A stretch of 64,000 bases of DNA from Chryseobacterium ginsenosidimutans (GCF_030823405.1 NZ_JAUSXC010000001.1:3703001-3767000); one strand, 5' to 3'; counted from the first letter of the stretch, positions 26,861 to 36,945 are shown. The notes: a model not told the origin generated them from the sequence alone. A program made the numbers and translations.

Positions 26861-29299
26861 TTAAAATATCGCAGGATATTTCTGAGGATTTGTTTCGTTA
26901 AATAAAGCGTAAATTCTTTCAACCATATCATCTGAAGATGGCTTAGAGAAATAATCTCCATCACTTGCATAGGCAGGTCTGTGATCGTTTGCAGCAATCG
27001 TTAACGGATCAGAATCTAAGAATCTGAATGCTTTTTGTTTTTCTAAAATCTGCTGAAGAATAAACGCTGAGGTTCCGCCTTCTACATCTTCGTCAATTAC
27101 GACCAATCTGTTGGTTTTCTTTACGCTTTCAGAAATTTCATGCGTTAAATCGAAAGGAATTAAAGACTGAACGTCAATCACTTCCGCAGAAATTCCCAGT
27201 TTTTCAAGCTCTTCTGCTGCTTCCATTACAATTCTCCAGGTCGATCCGTACGTTACCAACGTCACATCTTTTCCTTCTTTAGTTACTTCAATTTTTCCGA
27301 CAGGAACAGTGAATTCACCTAAGTTATCCGGTTGTTTTTCCTTTAATCTGTAACCGTTTAAGCATTCAACAATTACAGCAGGATCGTCACTTTTAAGCAT
27401 GGTATTGTAGAATCCGGCAGCTTTTGTTAAGTTTCTTGGAACTAATACCAAAATCCCTTTTGAAAGGTTTAAAATTCCCGCCATCGGAGAACCTGAATGC
27501 CAAACTCCTTCTAATCTGTGACCTCTCGTTCTGATGATTACAGGAGCTTTCTGACCGCCCTTTGTTCTGTACTGAACCGTCGCCAAATCATCACTCATCC
27601 CTTGTAAACAGTACAAAATATAGTCTAAATACTGGATTTCAGCGATCGGTCTCAACCCTCTCATTGCCATACCAATACCCTGACCTAAGATCGTAGCTTC
27701 ACGAATTCCTGTATCGGCAACACGAACATCACCGTATTTTTCCTGCATTCCTTCCAATCCTTGGTTTACGTCACCGATATTTCCGGCATCTTCACCAAAG
27801 ACCAATGTTTCAGGATATTTTTCAAAAATTTTATCGAAATTATTTCTTACCACTACTCTTCCGTCAACATCTTCAGAATTGTCGGAATATACTGGTTTGA
27901 TTTCTTGTACATTTTCAGCTTTCCACTGAGACTGAGAATACAAATGAGAAGAATAATTGTCTTTTTCAACCTCAAAAATCTCATTGTATTTCTGCATCAA
28001 TTGATTTCTTTCTGCAGAATTTGTTCCTCTTGTTGCCAATAAAGATTTTCTTACCAGATGGAAAACATCTTTCTTAGCTTTTGAAACCAATTTATTAAAT
28101 TGATTGATATCATTTTCAATTTCAATATTGTTTCCTTTCAAATTTTCAACAAAGGGCAACACTGAATGAACTAAGTCTGTAATTGTTTTCTGGTAACTTT
28201 CCCAAGCCGATTTCTGTCCTGCTTTTACGGTTTTTTTCGCTTCTTCATCTATTGCATCCAATTCTTCAATGGAAGCGATGATTTCTTCTTTACCGTCAAT
28301 TTCGATTGAATAATTCAAAATCCATTCTCTGAATTTCACCAATCCGTCGAACTGAGATTCCCAAGCTAAACGCTCTTCATTTTTATATCTTTCGTGAGAA
28401 CCCGAAGTGGAGTGGCCTTGAGGCTGCGTAACTTCAATTACATGAACTACAACAGGAATACTTTCTGCTCTTGCAAACTGCTCTGCTCTTGCGTAAGCAT
28501 CCAATAATGCAGGATAATCCCAAGCTTTTACCTGAATAATTTCACAACCCTGAAATTCGCCTTCTTTTCTTTGAAAACCGCTTAACATTTCAGCAATATC
28601 AGCTTTTGCTCTCTGTTTCATTGTAGGAACAGAAATACCGTATCCATCATCCCAAATTGAAACGATCATAGGAACCTGAAGCGCACAAGCCGCATTCAAA
28701 GTTTCCCAGAAATGACCTTCTGCTGTAGAAGCATCTCCGATTGTTCCAAAAGCGATTTCGTTACCCTCTTTCGAGAATTTCTCAGAACCGTCAAATTTTA
28801 CTGATTTATATATTTTTGATGCTTGTGCCAATCCTAATAATCTTGGCATTTGCCCTGCTGTAGGAGAAATATCTGAAGAAATATTTTTCTGAGCTGTAAG
28901 ATCTTTCCAACTTCCGTCTTCGTTTAAACTTCTTGTCGCAAAGTGGCCGTTCATCTGTCTTCCGGCAGAGGCAGGCTCTCTTTCAACACTTGTATCTGCG
29001 TATAATTGTGCAAAAAAACTTTCAACACTCAAAGCATTTACTGCTAATGCAAAAGTCTGGTCTCTGTAGTATCCTGAACGGAAGTCTCCATTTTTGAAAA
29101 CTTTCGCCATTGCAAGCTGAGGAAGCTCTTTACCGTCCCCAAAAATACCAAATTTAGCCTTTCCTGTAAGAACTTCTCTTCTGCCCAAATAAGACATTTC
29201 ACGAGAGATTCTTCCTAACTTATAGTCTTCAAGTATCTGATTTTTAAAATCTTGAAAGGAAATCTGCTGAGTTTCAATATAGGTTGTTTGCATAGCCAA
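26861..29299 (-). CDS. 2-oxoacid dehydrogenase E1, fused alpha and beta subunits
   Basis: An 812-residue thiamine diphosphate enzyme in which the alpha and beta subunits of a branched-chain or pyruvate-type E1 are fused, as is common in Bacteroidota. The alpha part (about residues 20-400) contains the ThDP motif GDASTAEGHFWETLN and the phosphorylation-loop-like GSHERYKNEERL. The beta part (about 480-812) contains VFGEDAGNIGDVNQG, RTRGHRLEG and DEDVEGGTSA. It supplies acyl groups to an E2, with E3 (lpdA, 8-9.6 kb) in the same window. Substrate preference cannot be read from the sequence alone. Confidence 0.9.
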   Translation of the reverse strand: MAMQTTYIETQQISFQDFKNQILEDYKLGRISREMSYLGRREVLTGKAKFGIFGDGKELPQLAMAKVFKNGDFRSGYYRDQTFALAVNALSVESFFAQLYADTSVEREPASAGRQMNGHFATRSLNEDGSWKDLTAQKNISSDISPTAGQMPRLLGLAQASKIYKSVKFDGSEKFSKEGNEIAFGTIGDASTAEGHFWETLNAACALQVPMIVSIWDDGYGISVPTMKQRAKADIAEMLSGFQRKEGEFQGCEIIQVKAWDYPALLDAYARAEQFARAESIPVVVHVIEVTQPQGHSTSGSHERYKNEERLAWESQFDGLVKFREWILNYSIEIDGKEEIIASIEELDAIDEEAKKTVKAGQKSAWESYQKTITDLVHSVLPFVENLKGNNIEIENDINQFNKLVSKAKKDVFHLVRKSLLATRGTNSAERNQLMQKYNEIFEVEKDNYSSHLYSQSQWKAENVQEIKPVYSDNSEDVDGRVVVRNNFDKIFEKYPETLVFGEDAGNIGDVNQGLEGMQEKYGDVRVADTGIREATILGQGIGMAMRGLRPIAEIQYLDYILYCLQGMSDDLATVQYRTKGGQKAPVIIRTRGHRLEGVWHSGSPMAGILNLSKGILVLVPRNLTKAAGFYNTMLKSDDPAVIVECLNGYRLKEKQPDNLGEFTVPVGKIEVTKEGKDVTLVTYGSTWRIVMEAAEELEKLGISAEVIDVQSLIPFDLTHEISESVKKTNRLVVIDEDVEGGTSAFILQQILEKQKAFRFLDSDPLTIAANDHRPAYASDGDYFSKPSSDDMVERIYALFNETNPQKYPAIF

Positions 29300-29417
29300 T
29301 ATAAAAAATTTTTAGTTTTCGAAGTATTTTGCTAATATACACTTTTTAAATTAATTTTAATTTTCAATAATCTTTTTTAAAAATTTGATAATAAAAGAAA
29401 TTGTGTTTATCTTAGAA

Positions 29418-29425
29418 TAAATTTG
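29418..29425 (+). promoter_or_regulatory. -7 promoter element very close to a start codon
   Basis: TAAATTTG matches TAnnTTTG and ends only 5 bases before the ATG at 29431. If used, transcription would begin at or next to the start codon. Confidence 0.45.
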
Positions 29426-29430
29426 TAAAG

Positions 29431-29724
29431 ATGGAAAAAAAGTCTACCCATATTCTTAACGCATCGAGTAATCTTTTGGGCTTTTCTTTGGTGATTATCA
29501 CTTCATTGAAGATCTCTAAGATGAGTCAGAGTACACATCTTGACGAGTTTGCAGGAGTTGCCTGCCTATTTTTTGCATTCAGTTGTTTCTTTTCGTTTCT
29601 GGCGATAAGATCTAAGAATGAAAACCGTGGAAGTAAGTTTGAGAATATTGCGGATTATTTATTTTTAATCGCTTTATTTTGCATTGTTCTTGCCGTTATT
29701 ATCGTAACAGTGAAAGTTATTTAA
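29431..29724 (+). CDS. Small integral membrane protein
   Basis: A 97-residue protein with three hydrophobic segments (about residues 10-28, 40-60 and 72-95) and short polar loops. No family is recognised. A -7 element lies directly before the ATG, so a leaderless transcript is possible. It converges with the polyprenyl synthase gene, one base apart. Confidence 0.7.
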   Translation: MEKKSTHILNASSNLLGFSLVIITSLKISKMSQSTHLDEFAGVACLFFAFSCFFSFLAIRSKNENRGSKFENIADYLFLIALFCIVLAVIIVTVKVI

Positions 29725-29725
29725 T

Positions 29726-30703
29726 CTAAAACTTCCGTTCAATTACATAATCCAGCATAATTAATAAAGATCTTTTCGGCTCGGAATCAGGAAATGTATT
29801 CAGAATATCTTTTGCTTTTTGCTGAAAATCTTTCATAACGGTAACGGCATAATCAAGACCTCCTGAACTTTTAACGAAATTAATCAACTCTTTTACACGC
29901 TTCTGATCATTATTATAACGTTTGATCGTATTTAAATAGTATTTTCTGTCTTTTTCGTCCGCAATTTTCAAAGTATGAATCAAAGGCAGTGTCATTTTCT
30001 GCTCTTTAATATCAATCCCGACAGGTTTTCCGATAACATTTGAACTTAAATAATCGAATAGGTCGTCCTTAATTTGGAAGGCCATCCCTGTATAAGTTCC
30101 GAAATCCATCATCTTTTTGGCTATGGATTCCTCAGCATTATTTGATAGTACACCGATTTCGCAACAGGCAGCAATTAAAGTAGCTGTTTTCTGACGGATA
30201 ATTTCGTAGTAAACATCTTCTGTAATATCTAATTTTCTTGCTTTTTCCAACTGCAGAAGCTCACCTTCAGACATTTCACGAATTGTTCTGGAAATTACAC
30301 CCAATAAATCATAATCTTTATGATCTGTAGATAATAAAACTGATTTCGACAAAAGATAATCTCCTACTAAAACCGCAATTTTATTTTTCCATAAAGCATT
30401 GATTGAAAAGAAATTACGACGTTTAAAACTTTCATCTACCACATCATCATGAACCAAAGTTGCGGTGTGAATCAACTCAATCATAGAAGCTCCACGATAA
30501 GTTTTCTCGTTAACATCTCCGATTAATTTTGCACAAAGAAATACAAACATAGGGCGCATCTGCTTGCCTTTTGTCGTAACGATAAAACGAGTGACTTTAT
30601 CTAATAAAGGTACTTTACTCTGCATCGATTCATAAAACTTTTGCTCGAAAAGTTTCATTTCCTCATTGATGGGTCGCTTGATTTCTTCTACAGTATTCGC
30701 CAC
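29726..30703 (-). CDS. Polyprenyl diphosphate synthase
   Basis: A 325-residue trans-isoprenyl diphosphate synthase that extends isopentenyl units to make the side chain of quinones. Both aspartate-rich motifs are present: LVHDDVVDES (first) and IKDDLFDYL (second). The chain-length region around the first motif suggests a long-chain enzyme such as the heptaprenyl or octaprenyl type, which fits menaquinone side-chain synthesis in Bacteroidota, but chain length is not proven. A -7 element lies 38 bases upstream of the ATG. Confidence 0.92.
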   Translation of the reverse strand: MANTVEEIKRPINEEMKLFEQKFYESMQSKVPLLDKVTRFIVTTKGKQMRPMFVFLCAKLIGDVNEKTYRGASMIELIHTATLVHDDVVDESFKRRNFFSINALWKNKIAVLVGDYLLSKSVLLSTDHKDYDLLGVISRTIREMSEGELLQLEKARKLDITEDVYYEIIRQKTATLIAACCEIGVLSNNAEESIAKKMMDFGTYTGMAFQIKDDLFDYLSSNVIGKPVGIDIKEQKMTLPLIHTLKIADEKDRKYYLNTIKRYNNDQKRVKELINFVKSSGGLDYAVTVMKDFQQKAKDILNTFPDSEPKRSLLIMLDYVIERKF

Positions 30704-30740
30704 AATCTTCGAATGATGGATAAATAATTATTAATGAGCA

Positions 30741-30748
30741 CAAAGATA
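30741..30748 (-). promoter_or_regulatory. -7 promoter element of the polyprenyl synthase gene
   Basis: TATCTTTG on the minus strand, matching TAnnTTTG, 38 bases upstream of the ATG at 30703. Confidence 0.55.
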
Positions 30749-30775
30749 ATTTTTTTCAGTCAATTTTAAGAAAAA

Positions 30776-31653
30776 TTAATGTTTGAGTTTATCTTTTGGG
30801 ATAAAATATAGACTCTGTTTTGCACCTCCCAGCGGAGAATGAAACTTTTCCCCGGAAATATAGATACCTGTTTCATCAACTGCAATTCCTTCAATTTGCC
30901 CAATAGATAAAGCACTCCCGAGATAAAAATGTTTTGGTTTTTCCTTAAAAAATATTCCGGATTCAGTTTCATTAAAGATATCTAAAAAAACTTCTGTTTT
31001 CTTTGTATAGCCGATTAAATATAGTTTTTTATCAAAATAAGAAGCATCGGTTACTACAAAATTTGTTTTAAAAGATTCAATTTTTTCAGCTTTTTGCTTT
31101 TCTGATATTTCCGGATTAATGATATAATGTGTTGTCGACTTTGAAGCCCACTCTTTAGAAAAAAGATGAATTTTTCCATTTAAATAAATCATTGCTTCTG
31201 CATCAAAATCAGTTGATAAATTTTTCGGAATAAATTCCGTTTGTTCGGGATATTCAAAGGAAATTATTCTAGCAGAATCCTTTTTTAATGAATTATTTTT
31301 AAAAGGAATTTTATAAATCTCTAAGTCTCTTCTTGTCCCGGCATTGTTGCCAAAATCCCCGATGTAGAAACTATTTCCATCGTTTGTTAAAGCTTCCCAG
31401 TCTTTATTTTGAGCATTGCCTTTATTATCTTTACAACTTCTCCCGTCTTTTTATCAATTTCAAAAAGCTCAGGTGTATTTCCGCTGTCGTTGAAAGTGTA
31501 CAATTTTCCATTCAACAAACTCAAGCCTGAAGTTTCTTTAACTTTTTCATCTAAGTAACTGACTCTGTATTTTCTGATTTTCAGAAGATCTGACTGTTGT
31601 GAGAATGAAAATACAGAAATTGCGATCGTTATTATTAGAAAAAACTTTTTCAT
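30776..31653 (-). pseudogene. Exported beta-propeller-like protein broken by one frameshift
   Basis: Two minus-strand frames join into one protein of about 292 residues. The upstream part (31653 to about 31420) has a signal peptide and reads VKETSGLSLLNG.. up to VVKIIK. The downstream part continues in the next frame as NAQNKDWEALTNDGNSFYIG and runs without a stop to 30776. The total length, 878 bases, is one short of a multiple of three, so a single missing base (probably an A in the AAAGG run near 31421) explains the break. Repeated NGK / GNSFYIG-like strands suggest a beta-propeller. It is either a recent pseudogene or a sequencing error. Function unknown. Confidence 0.85.
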
Positions 31654-31709
31654 GGAGTAAAAATAAAACTTTCTTTTATTTTTTTGAACACAAAGAAACC
31701 TTTTAAGAA

Positions 31710-32636
31710 TCAAGCCAGCTTTTTCTGCTTTTTAGCCTGTCTTTCTGAATGTTCTTTTTGATATTGTCTTACTGTTTTTCCATCTCCATCGTGTCGCCAA
31801 CCCGGAGAATTGAAAATATAATTTATTCTGTCTGAAAATTTTAAATTCGGCTGCTTGATATCTTTCCATATTTTCCGCCATTCGTAGAAAAGAACCGTAT
31901 CGGGTTTATTGTCGGGCATTTTTGGGTAAATTCCGTATTTTACAGGAGTATTTGGATCTTCTTTTTCGAAAGTTCCGAAAATTTTATCCCAAATAATCAG
32001 ACACATACCCATATTTCTGTCAAGATATTTAATATTACAACCATGATGAACACGGTGATGAGAAGGGGTAACCAAAATATATTCTAAAATACCCATCTTT
32101 TTCACAGTCTGTGTATGTACCCAGGTTCCGTAGACCTGTCCGATTGCATAAACTACCATAATATGCCAAGGATTAAAACCTAAAAAAGCCAGTGGAGAAA
32201 AATATAAATATCTGTAAAGCGGCTGTAAAACCGGACTTCTGAAACCTGTTGTCAAATTGAAATATTCAGAATTATGATGGGTAATATGAACTGCCCAAAA
32301 TGCTCTAGAATGATGATCTACATAGTGTAAAATATAGTAAGCAAAATCGGTAATGACAAAACAGATCAACCAGTACCAAACTGTAAAATCCCAGGAAAAA
32401 AGCTTGTGATTATAAAAGAAAAACATCACTCCCATCGCAAAAACTTTCATGACAAAATCCAGTCCGAAATTCATCAAAGCAAGACAAACACTCGTTGCAA
32501 CATCTTTTCTGTCATATAACTTAGCTTCTGAAATATGGCTATAAATCATTTCAGCTAATATAACGGTAGTATGCACAGGAATAGACCAAGCGTAGACATT
32601 TTCCAGCCCGTCTTCACCCATAAAGTAATCTATCAT
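31710..32636 (-). CDS. Sterol desaturase / fatty acid hydroxylase family membrane protein
   Basis: A 308-residue membrane-bound di-iron oxygenase of the fatty acid hydroxylase superfamily. Histidine clusters are visible as HYVDHHS.., HITHHNSEYFNL and HHRVHHG, with four to five hydrophobic segments between them. It acts on lipids in the cytoplasmic membrane; the exact substrate is unknown. A perfect -7 element (TACATTTG) lies 17 bases upstream of the ATG. It is followed, 57 bases later, by the frameshifted exported gene. Confidence 0.88.
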   Translation of the reverse strand: MIDYFMGEDGLENVYAWSIPVHTTVILAEMIYSHISEAKLYDRKDVATSVCLALMNFGLDFVMKVFAMGVMFFFYNHKLFSWDFTVWYWLICFVITDFAYYILHYVDHHSRAFWAVHITHHNSEYFNLTTGFRSPVLQPLYRYLYFSPLAFLGFNPWHIMVVYAIGQVYGTWVHTQTVKKMGILEYILVTPSHHRVHHGCNIKYLDRNMGMCLIIWDKIFGTFEKEDPNTPVKYGIYPKMPDNKPDTVLFYEWRKIWKDIKQPNLKFSDRINYIFNSPGWRHDGDGKTVRQYQKEHSERQAKKQKKLA

Positions 32637-32653
32637 TGTACAATAGTTTAGTA

Positions 32654-32661
32654 CAAATGTA
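32654..32661 (-). promoter_or_regulatory. -7 promoter element
   Basis: TACATTTG on the minus strand, a perfect TAnnTTTG match before the sterol-desaturase-like gene. Confidence 0.55.
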
Positions 32662-32710
32662 AGATTTTAAGAAACTGTTAAGAATAAATTTTGTTTTTTT
32701 TAAGGAAATT

Positions 32711-33745
32711 TTAATCAGCTGTTTTGTTTGCCAATTGTCCGCAGGCTGCATCAATATCTCCACCTCTGCTTTTACGGATCATTACGGTAATTCCTGCATT
32801 TTCTAGCTGACGAACATAATTTTCTTCTGCCTGCTTGTTGCATTTATCATATTTACCGTCTCCAATAGGGTTATATTGAATTAAATTAACCTTAGAAGGA
32901 ACTTGTTTGCAATACTTAATTAAAGCTTTAATATCTTCATCGCCATCATTAATACCTTTCCAGACACAGTATTCAAAAGTGATAACAGAACCTGTCTTTT
33001 TGTACCAGTATTGAAGCGATTCCATAATATCCGTTAATGGAAATTTATCAGAAAAAGGCATGATTTCGTTACGTTTTGATTCTATTGCGGAGTGAAGTGA
33101 CAATGCCAATTTCACACGCAACTCATCATCAGCCAACATTTTAATCATTTTCGGAATTCCTGATGTAGAAACAGTAATTCTTCGTGGTGACATTCCCAAA
33201 CCTTCCGGCTGAGTGATTTTTCTTATTGCTTCAACTACATTTTTGTAATTCATCATCGGCTCTCCCATTCCCATAAAAACGATATTAGAAAGCGGTCTGT
33301 TGAAATACATTTTACTCTGGCTGTCAATCAAAGCAACCTGATCCACGATCTCGGCAACTTCAAGATTCCTCATTCTCTTGAGTCTTGCTGTTGCGCAGAA
33401 TTCGCAGTTTAAAGAACATCCAACCTGAGAAGAAACACAAGCTGTTGTTCTTGTTTCTGTAGGAATTAATACAGATTCTACCAGCAAGCCGTCATGAAGT
33501 TTCACTCCGTTTTTGATGGTTCCGTCCATACTTTTTTGAAGCTGATCAACAGAAACAGGATTAATTGTATACTCTTCGGAAATTTTTTCACGAAGATCTT
33601 TCGAAAGATTCGTCATTTCATCAATCGAATGGAGATTTTTACTCCACAACCAGTCATAAACCTGTTTTGCACGAAACGGCTTTTCCCCTAAAGTCAAAAA
33701 ATAGTCTTTAAGCTGGTCTAGTGATAAAGTACGAATATCTTTCAT
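32711..33745 (-). CDS. rlmN: Dual-specificity 23S rRNA/tRNA adenine C2-methyltransferase RlmN
   Basis: A 344-residue radical-SAM enzyme that methylates A2503 of 23S rRNA and A37 of some tRNAs. The iron-sulfur motif is CSLNCEFCATA (CxxxCxxC), and GMGEPMMN and RRITVSTSGIP follow in the usual order. The C-terminal catalytic cysteine is in AACGQLA. Length is typical. It follows queA on the minus strand after a 72-base gap that contains a hairpin. Confidence 0.95.
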   Translation of the reverse strand: MKDIRTLSLDQLKDYFLTLGEKPFRAKQVYDWLWSKNLHSIDEMTNLSKDLREKISEEYTINPVSVDQLQKSMDGTIKNGVKLHDGLLVESVLIPTETRTTACVSSQVGCSLNCEFCATARLKRMRNLEVAEIVDQVALIDSQSKMYFNRPLSNIVFMGMGEPMMNYKNVVEAIRKITQPEGLGMSPRRITVSTSGIPKMIKMLADDELRVKLALSLHSAIESKRNEIMPFSDKFPLTDIMESLQYWYKKTGSVITFEYCVWKGINDGDEDIKALIKYCKQVPSKVNLIQYNPIGDGKYDKCNKQAEENYVRQLENAGITVMIRKSRGGDIDAACGQLANKTAD

Positions 33746-33770
33746 TTGTAAAGTAGTAGATTTTAAGTTT

Positions 33771-33801
33771 AAGGTTGCAGAAAGTAAATACCTGCAACCT
33801 T
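33771..33801 (-). terminator. Hairpin between queA and rlmN
   Basis: Ten-base perfect stem AAGGTTGCAG / CTGCAACCTT. The T-run on the minus strand is weak (TTAAACTTAAAA), so it may be an attenuating or processing hairpin and not a full terminator. Confidence 0.5.
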
Positions 33802-33817
33802 TTACCTAATATCTTTA

Positions 33818-34867
33818 TTAAATAATTAACATGGCATCACCGTAAGAGTAGAATTTATATTTTTCTTTTACAGCTTCTTCATATGCATGCATTAAAAAGT
33901 CTTTTCCTGCAAATGCCGCAATCATCATCATTAAAGTAGATTTTGGTGTGTGGAAGTTTGTAATCATCGTATTAGCAACTCCGAAATCGTGAGGTGGATA
34001 AATGAATTTGTTTGTCCATCCGTGGAATTCTGAGATTTTTTTGTTTGAAGAAACAGAAGTTTCCAACGCTCTCATTGTAGTTGTTCCAACAGCACAAACT
34101 CTTCTGTGCTGATCCACAGCTTTATTAATGATATCAGCATTTTTTTCGTCAATAGATACTTCTTCAGACTCCATTTTGTGTTTAGAAAGATCTTCAACTT
34201 CAATCGGGTTGAAAGTTCCTAAACCAACATGAAGTGTAATTTCAGCGAAATTAATTCCTTTGATCTCCAATCTTTTCATCAGATGTTTAGAAAAATGAAG
34301 ACCTGCAGTAGGTGCCGCTACAGCTCCTTCTACTTTAGCATAGATCGTTTGATATCTTTCAGCATCTTCAGGCTCTACAGCTCTTTTGATATATTTCGGA
34401 AGCGGAGTTTCTCCCAATTCTTTTAATTTGGATCTGAATTCTTCATAAGGACCGTCGAATAAAAATCTCAACGTTCTTCCTCTTGAAGTTGTATTGTCGA
34501 TAACTTCTGCAACTAAAGACTCGTCCTCAGTAAAGAATAATTTGTTACCAATTCTTATTTTTCGTGCAGGATCTACCAATACATCCCAAACACGGGTTTC
34601 TTTATCAAGCTCTCTTAAAAGGAAAACTTCAATTTTAGCACCGGTTTTTTCTTTATTTCCATAAAGACGTGCAGGGAAAACTTTAGTGTTATTAAATATA
34701 AACAAATCTTCTTCGTCAAAATAATCAACAACATCTTTGAACAATTTGTGCTCAATGGTTTGTGTTTTTCTGTCCAAAACCATTAATCTCGCTTCGTCTC
34801 TGTGTTCTGATGGATGTTCTGCCAATAATTCTGCAGGAAGATCAAAATTAAAATCTGATGTTTTCAT
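33818..34867 (-). CDS. queA: S-adenosylmethionine:tRNA ribosyltransferase-isomerase
   Basis: A 349-residue enzyme that transfers and isomerises the ribose of SAM to 7-aminomethyl-7-deazaguanine in tRNA, making epoxyqueuosine. Typical motifs are [44 protein letters not shown] and [10 protein letters not shown]. Length is standard. A -7 element (TATATTTG) lies 55 bases upstream. No preQ1 riboswitch was found in the leader. Confidence 0.96.
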   Translation of the reverse strand: MKTSDFNFDLPAELLAEHPSEHRDEARLMVLDRKTQTIEHKLFKDVVDYFDEEDLFIFNNTKVFPARLYGNKEKTGAKIEVFLLRELDKETRVWDVLVDPARKIRIGNKLFFTEDESLVAEVIDNTTSRGRTLRFLFDGPYEEFRSKLKELGETPLPKYIKRAVEPEDAERYQTIYAKVEGAVAAPTAGLHFSKHLMKRLEIKGINFAEITLHVGLGTFNPIEVEDLSKHKMESEEVSIDEKNADIINKAVDQHRRVCAVGTTTMRALETSVSSNKKISEFHGWTNKFIYPPHDFGVANTMITNFHTPKSTLMMMIAAFAGKDFLMHAYEEAVKEKYKFYSYGDAMLII

Positions 34868-34921
34868 TTTTTAAATTACGGTTTAAAAATTATCTAATTA
34901 CAAGCTGTAATTTTCGGATTG

Positions 34922-34929
34922 CAAATATA
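34922..34929 (-). promoter_or_regulatory. -7 promoter element of queA
   Basis: TATATTTG on the minus strand; a TTGACA lies further upstream, 21 bases away, a slightly long spacer. Confidence 0.55.
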
Positions 34930-35065
34930 CGACATCAAACACCCCTTTGTCAAGTATTATTTACATTCATGTAAAATTAATTTTAAATGAAATAAAAAAA
35001 ACAGGGATATTACGGTAAATTCCAAAAATAAAAAAGTGTATTTTGGCAGATTAAAATTATACACT

Positions 35066-35758
35066 ATGAGCAAATATTCAATTGAAGCTTTTGTAAATGA
35101 AACAAAAGAAAATCCTCAGGAAAGAGACTATTTCGAACTTGAAAAGCCCCAACTTTTAGAAATAAACCTTAATAATCAATCTGTATGGACAAAAATCGGA
35201 AGCATGGTCGGTTATATCGGAAATATAAAATTTGAAAAGCAAGGAATGCTTTCGGGTGGATTGGGAAACCTTTTGAAAAAAGCAATCAGTGGTGAAGGTG
35301 CAAGATTAATGAAAGCTGAAGGAACAGGAAAACTTTACGTTGCTGATTCAGGAAAAAAAGTACGTATTCTTCACCTGAACAATGAATCTGTCTGTGTCAA
35401 CGGAAATGATGTGTTAGCTCATGAACAAAGCATTAAGAATGATATTACCATGTTGAAAAGTGTTGCAGGAATGATGTCCGGCGGATTGTTTCAGGTAAAA
35501 CTTTCAGGAACCGGTCACATTGCGATTACAACTCACGGTGATCCTTTGACATTATTGGTAACTCCTGAAAACCCGGTTTTCACAGATCCGAATGCCACAG
35601 TAGCTTGGTCTGGAAATCTAAGTCCGGAACTAAAAACGAATGTTTCTTTTAAAAGCTTAATCGGAAGAGGAAGTGGTGAAGAATTTCAGATGAAATTTTC
35701 AGGAAGCGGCTGGGTTTTGATTCAGCCTTATGAGGAAGTTTATAGCGTTGAGAAATAA
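35066..35758 (+). CDS. AIM24 family protein
   Basis: A 230-residue protein of the AIM24 (TRAP-like) family, a double-sided beta-prism fold of unknown biochemical role. Glycine-rich repeats such as GSMVGYIGNIKFEKQGMLSG, AEGTGKLYVADSG and SGTGHIAITTHG are typical. The open frame starts at 35036, but MSKYSIEAF at 35066 fits better. No signal peptide, cytoplasmic or peripheral. Confidence 0.85.
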   Translation: MSKYSIEAFVNETKENPQERDYFELEKPQLLEINLNNQSVWTKIGSMVGYIGNIKFEKQGMLSGGLGNLLKKAISGEGARLMKAEGTGKLYVADSGKKVRILHLNNESVCVNGNDVLAHEQSIKNDITMLKSVAGMMSGGLFQVKLSGTGHIAITTHGDPLTLLVTPENPVFTDPNATVAWSGNLSPELKTNVSFKSLIGRGSGEEFQMKFSGSGWVLIQPYEEVYSVEK

Positions 35759-35785
35759 ATAATAAATATTTTTTTTGGGAATGAA

Positions 35786-36460
35786 TCAGTCTTGAAATTC
35801 CCCAATAAAATCAAATTCTTTTATTATTAATTTTTCCGGAAGTTTTAAAGAAAAATCAACATTTTTAATTTTTAATGAGCTATCATAAGAATACCCTGTT
35901 GAATAATCTACTTGCATTCTTTTTAAGATATAATTTGAATTTAAATCCAAAAATTTTCTAACTTTTTGCTCCATTTCGTCGCTTTGTGCATGATCAACAC
36001 CTATTTCAAGATAATTCAATTTTGATTTTTCTAAAGTCACTAATGCTGTGAATCTTTTTTTATTCCTTTTTTCATTTTTAAATGCAATAATCTGATATTG
36101 TAAAGAATCAATTTTCTTAACCTCTAAAACATCGTCTTTAGCAATATCTTTATTCTTATGTTTACTAAAATCATTTGTATGAGTATATTGAAAAGTTACA
36201 AAACCTTTAGATTCAGTTACTTTAAAAGAGTGTCTTAAATTTTTATCTTTATCATAAATTACGGCTCTCATTTTGTCATTATACTTATCTATATGTAAAT
36301 GAATTTTATTTTTAGAATCATAAAATGATGTAGATATACTTTTTTCTTTATTCGGCTTAGTTTTAGTGGTTTGGCTCTCTATTGAATAATCAAAATGATA
36401 TTCCTGAGAAAAAAGATTAATAAAAGTAAAGACTAAAAATAATAAGAATATTTTCTTCAT
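35786..36460 (-). CDS. Exported hypothetical protein
   Basis: A 224-residue protein. The upstream extension of the frame overlaps the next gene by 28 bases, but starting at MKKIFLLFLVFTFINLFSQ (36460) gives a proper signal peptide and a 4-base overlap with the glycosylase stop. The mature part is Lys- and Ser-rich with beta character; no known domain is recognised. It appears to be translationally coupled to the DNA glycosylase gene upstream. Confidence 0.7.
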   Translation of the reverse strand: MKKIFLLFLVFTFINLFSQEYHFDYSIESQTTKTKPNKEKSISTSFYDSKNKIHLHIDKYNDKMRAVIYDKDKNLRHSFKVTESKGFVTFQYTHTNDFSKHKNKDIAKDDVLEVKKIDSLQYQIIAFKNEKRNKKRFTALVTLEKSKLNYLEIGVDHAQSDEMEQKVRKFLDLNSNYILKRMQVDYSTGYSYDSSLKIKNVDFSLKLPEKLIIKEFDFIGEFQD

Positions 36461-36945
36461 ATATGTATTTTTATCATCTTCCATTCCTCCAATTTCTTTT
36501 CAAAAGAAACCGTATGCAGTGGACTTGTTGAAGGCAATAAAAATACAGGAATTTTATAATTTTTCCCTAATATCTTTTGTAGATTTTTATATGATTTTCC
36601 GCCATTACAAAAAATGGCTTTAATAGTTGGATATTTTTCTAAAAGCTCTTCAATCTGATTGGCTTCTTCATTTTTTATTTCAGAATCGAGGCTTCCTTTT
36701 CTTTCGCAGGAATCGATAACGTCCCAAAGTGCAATATGATGCTTCTTTAAAATTTGAATTCTTTCTGAATAATCATCTGTAAACTCTTCACCAAACAATT
36801 CAAAAATAATTTTCCAGAATTTGTTTTGAGGATGCCCGTAATATTGTTGTTTTTCTAAAGATTTTACACCCGGAATTGAACCTAAGATTATGATTTTAGA
36901 ATTGTTATCAATAATTGGCGGAAAGGAAGATATTCGGTTTTGCAT
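36457..36945 (-). CDS. DNA-deoxyinosine glycosylase (uracil-DNA glycosylase superfamily)
   Basis: A 162-residue DNA repair enzyme removing deaminated bases such as hypoxanthine. The family motif ILGSIPGVKSLEKQQYYGHPQNKFW carries the catalytic-loop residues, and the second motif appears near the C-terminus as LPSTSPLH. Length is typical. It overlaps the downstream exported hypothetical by 4 bases, so the two form an operon. Confidence 0.9.
   Translation of the reverse strand: MQNRISSFPPIIDNNSKIIILGSIPGVKSLEKQQYYGHPQNKFWKIIFELFGEEFTDDYSERIQILKKHHIALWDVIDSCERKGSLDSEIKNEEANQIEELLEKYPTIKAIFCNGGKSYKNLQKILGKNYKIPVFLLPSTSPLHTVSFEKKLEEWKMIKIHI

Noticed and set aside
34870..34921. preQ1 riboswitch upstream of queA
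   Set aside because: Only a simple 7-base hairpin (AATTACA / TGTAATT) is present; the required pseudoknot elements were not seen.
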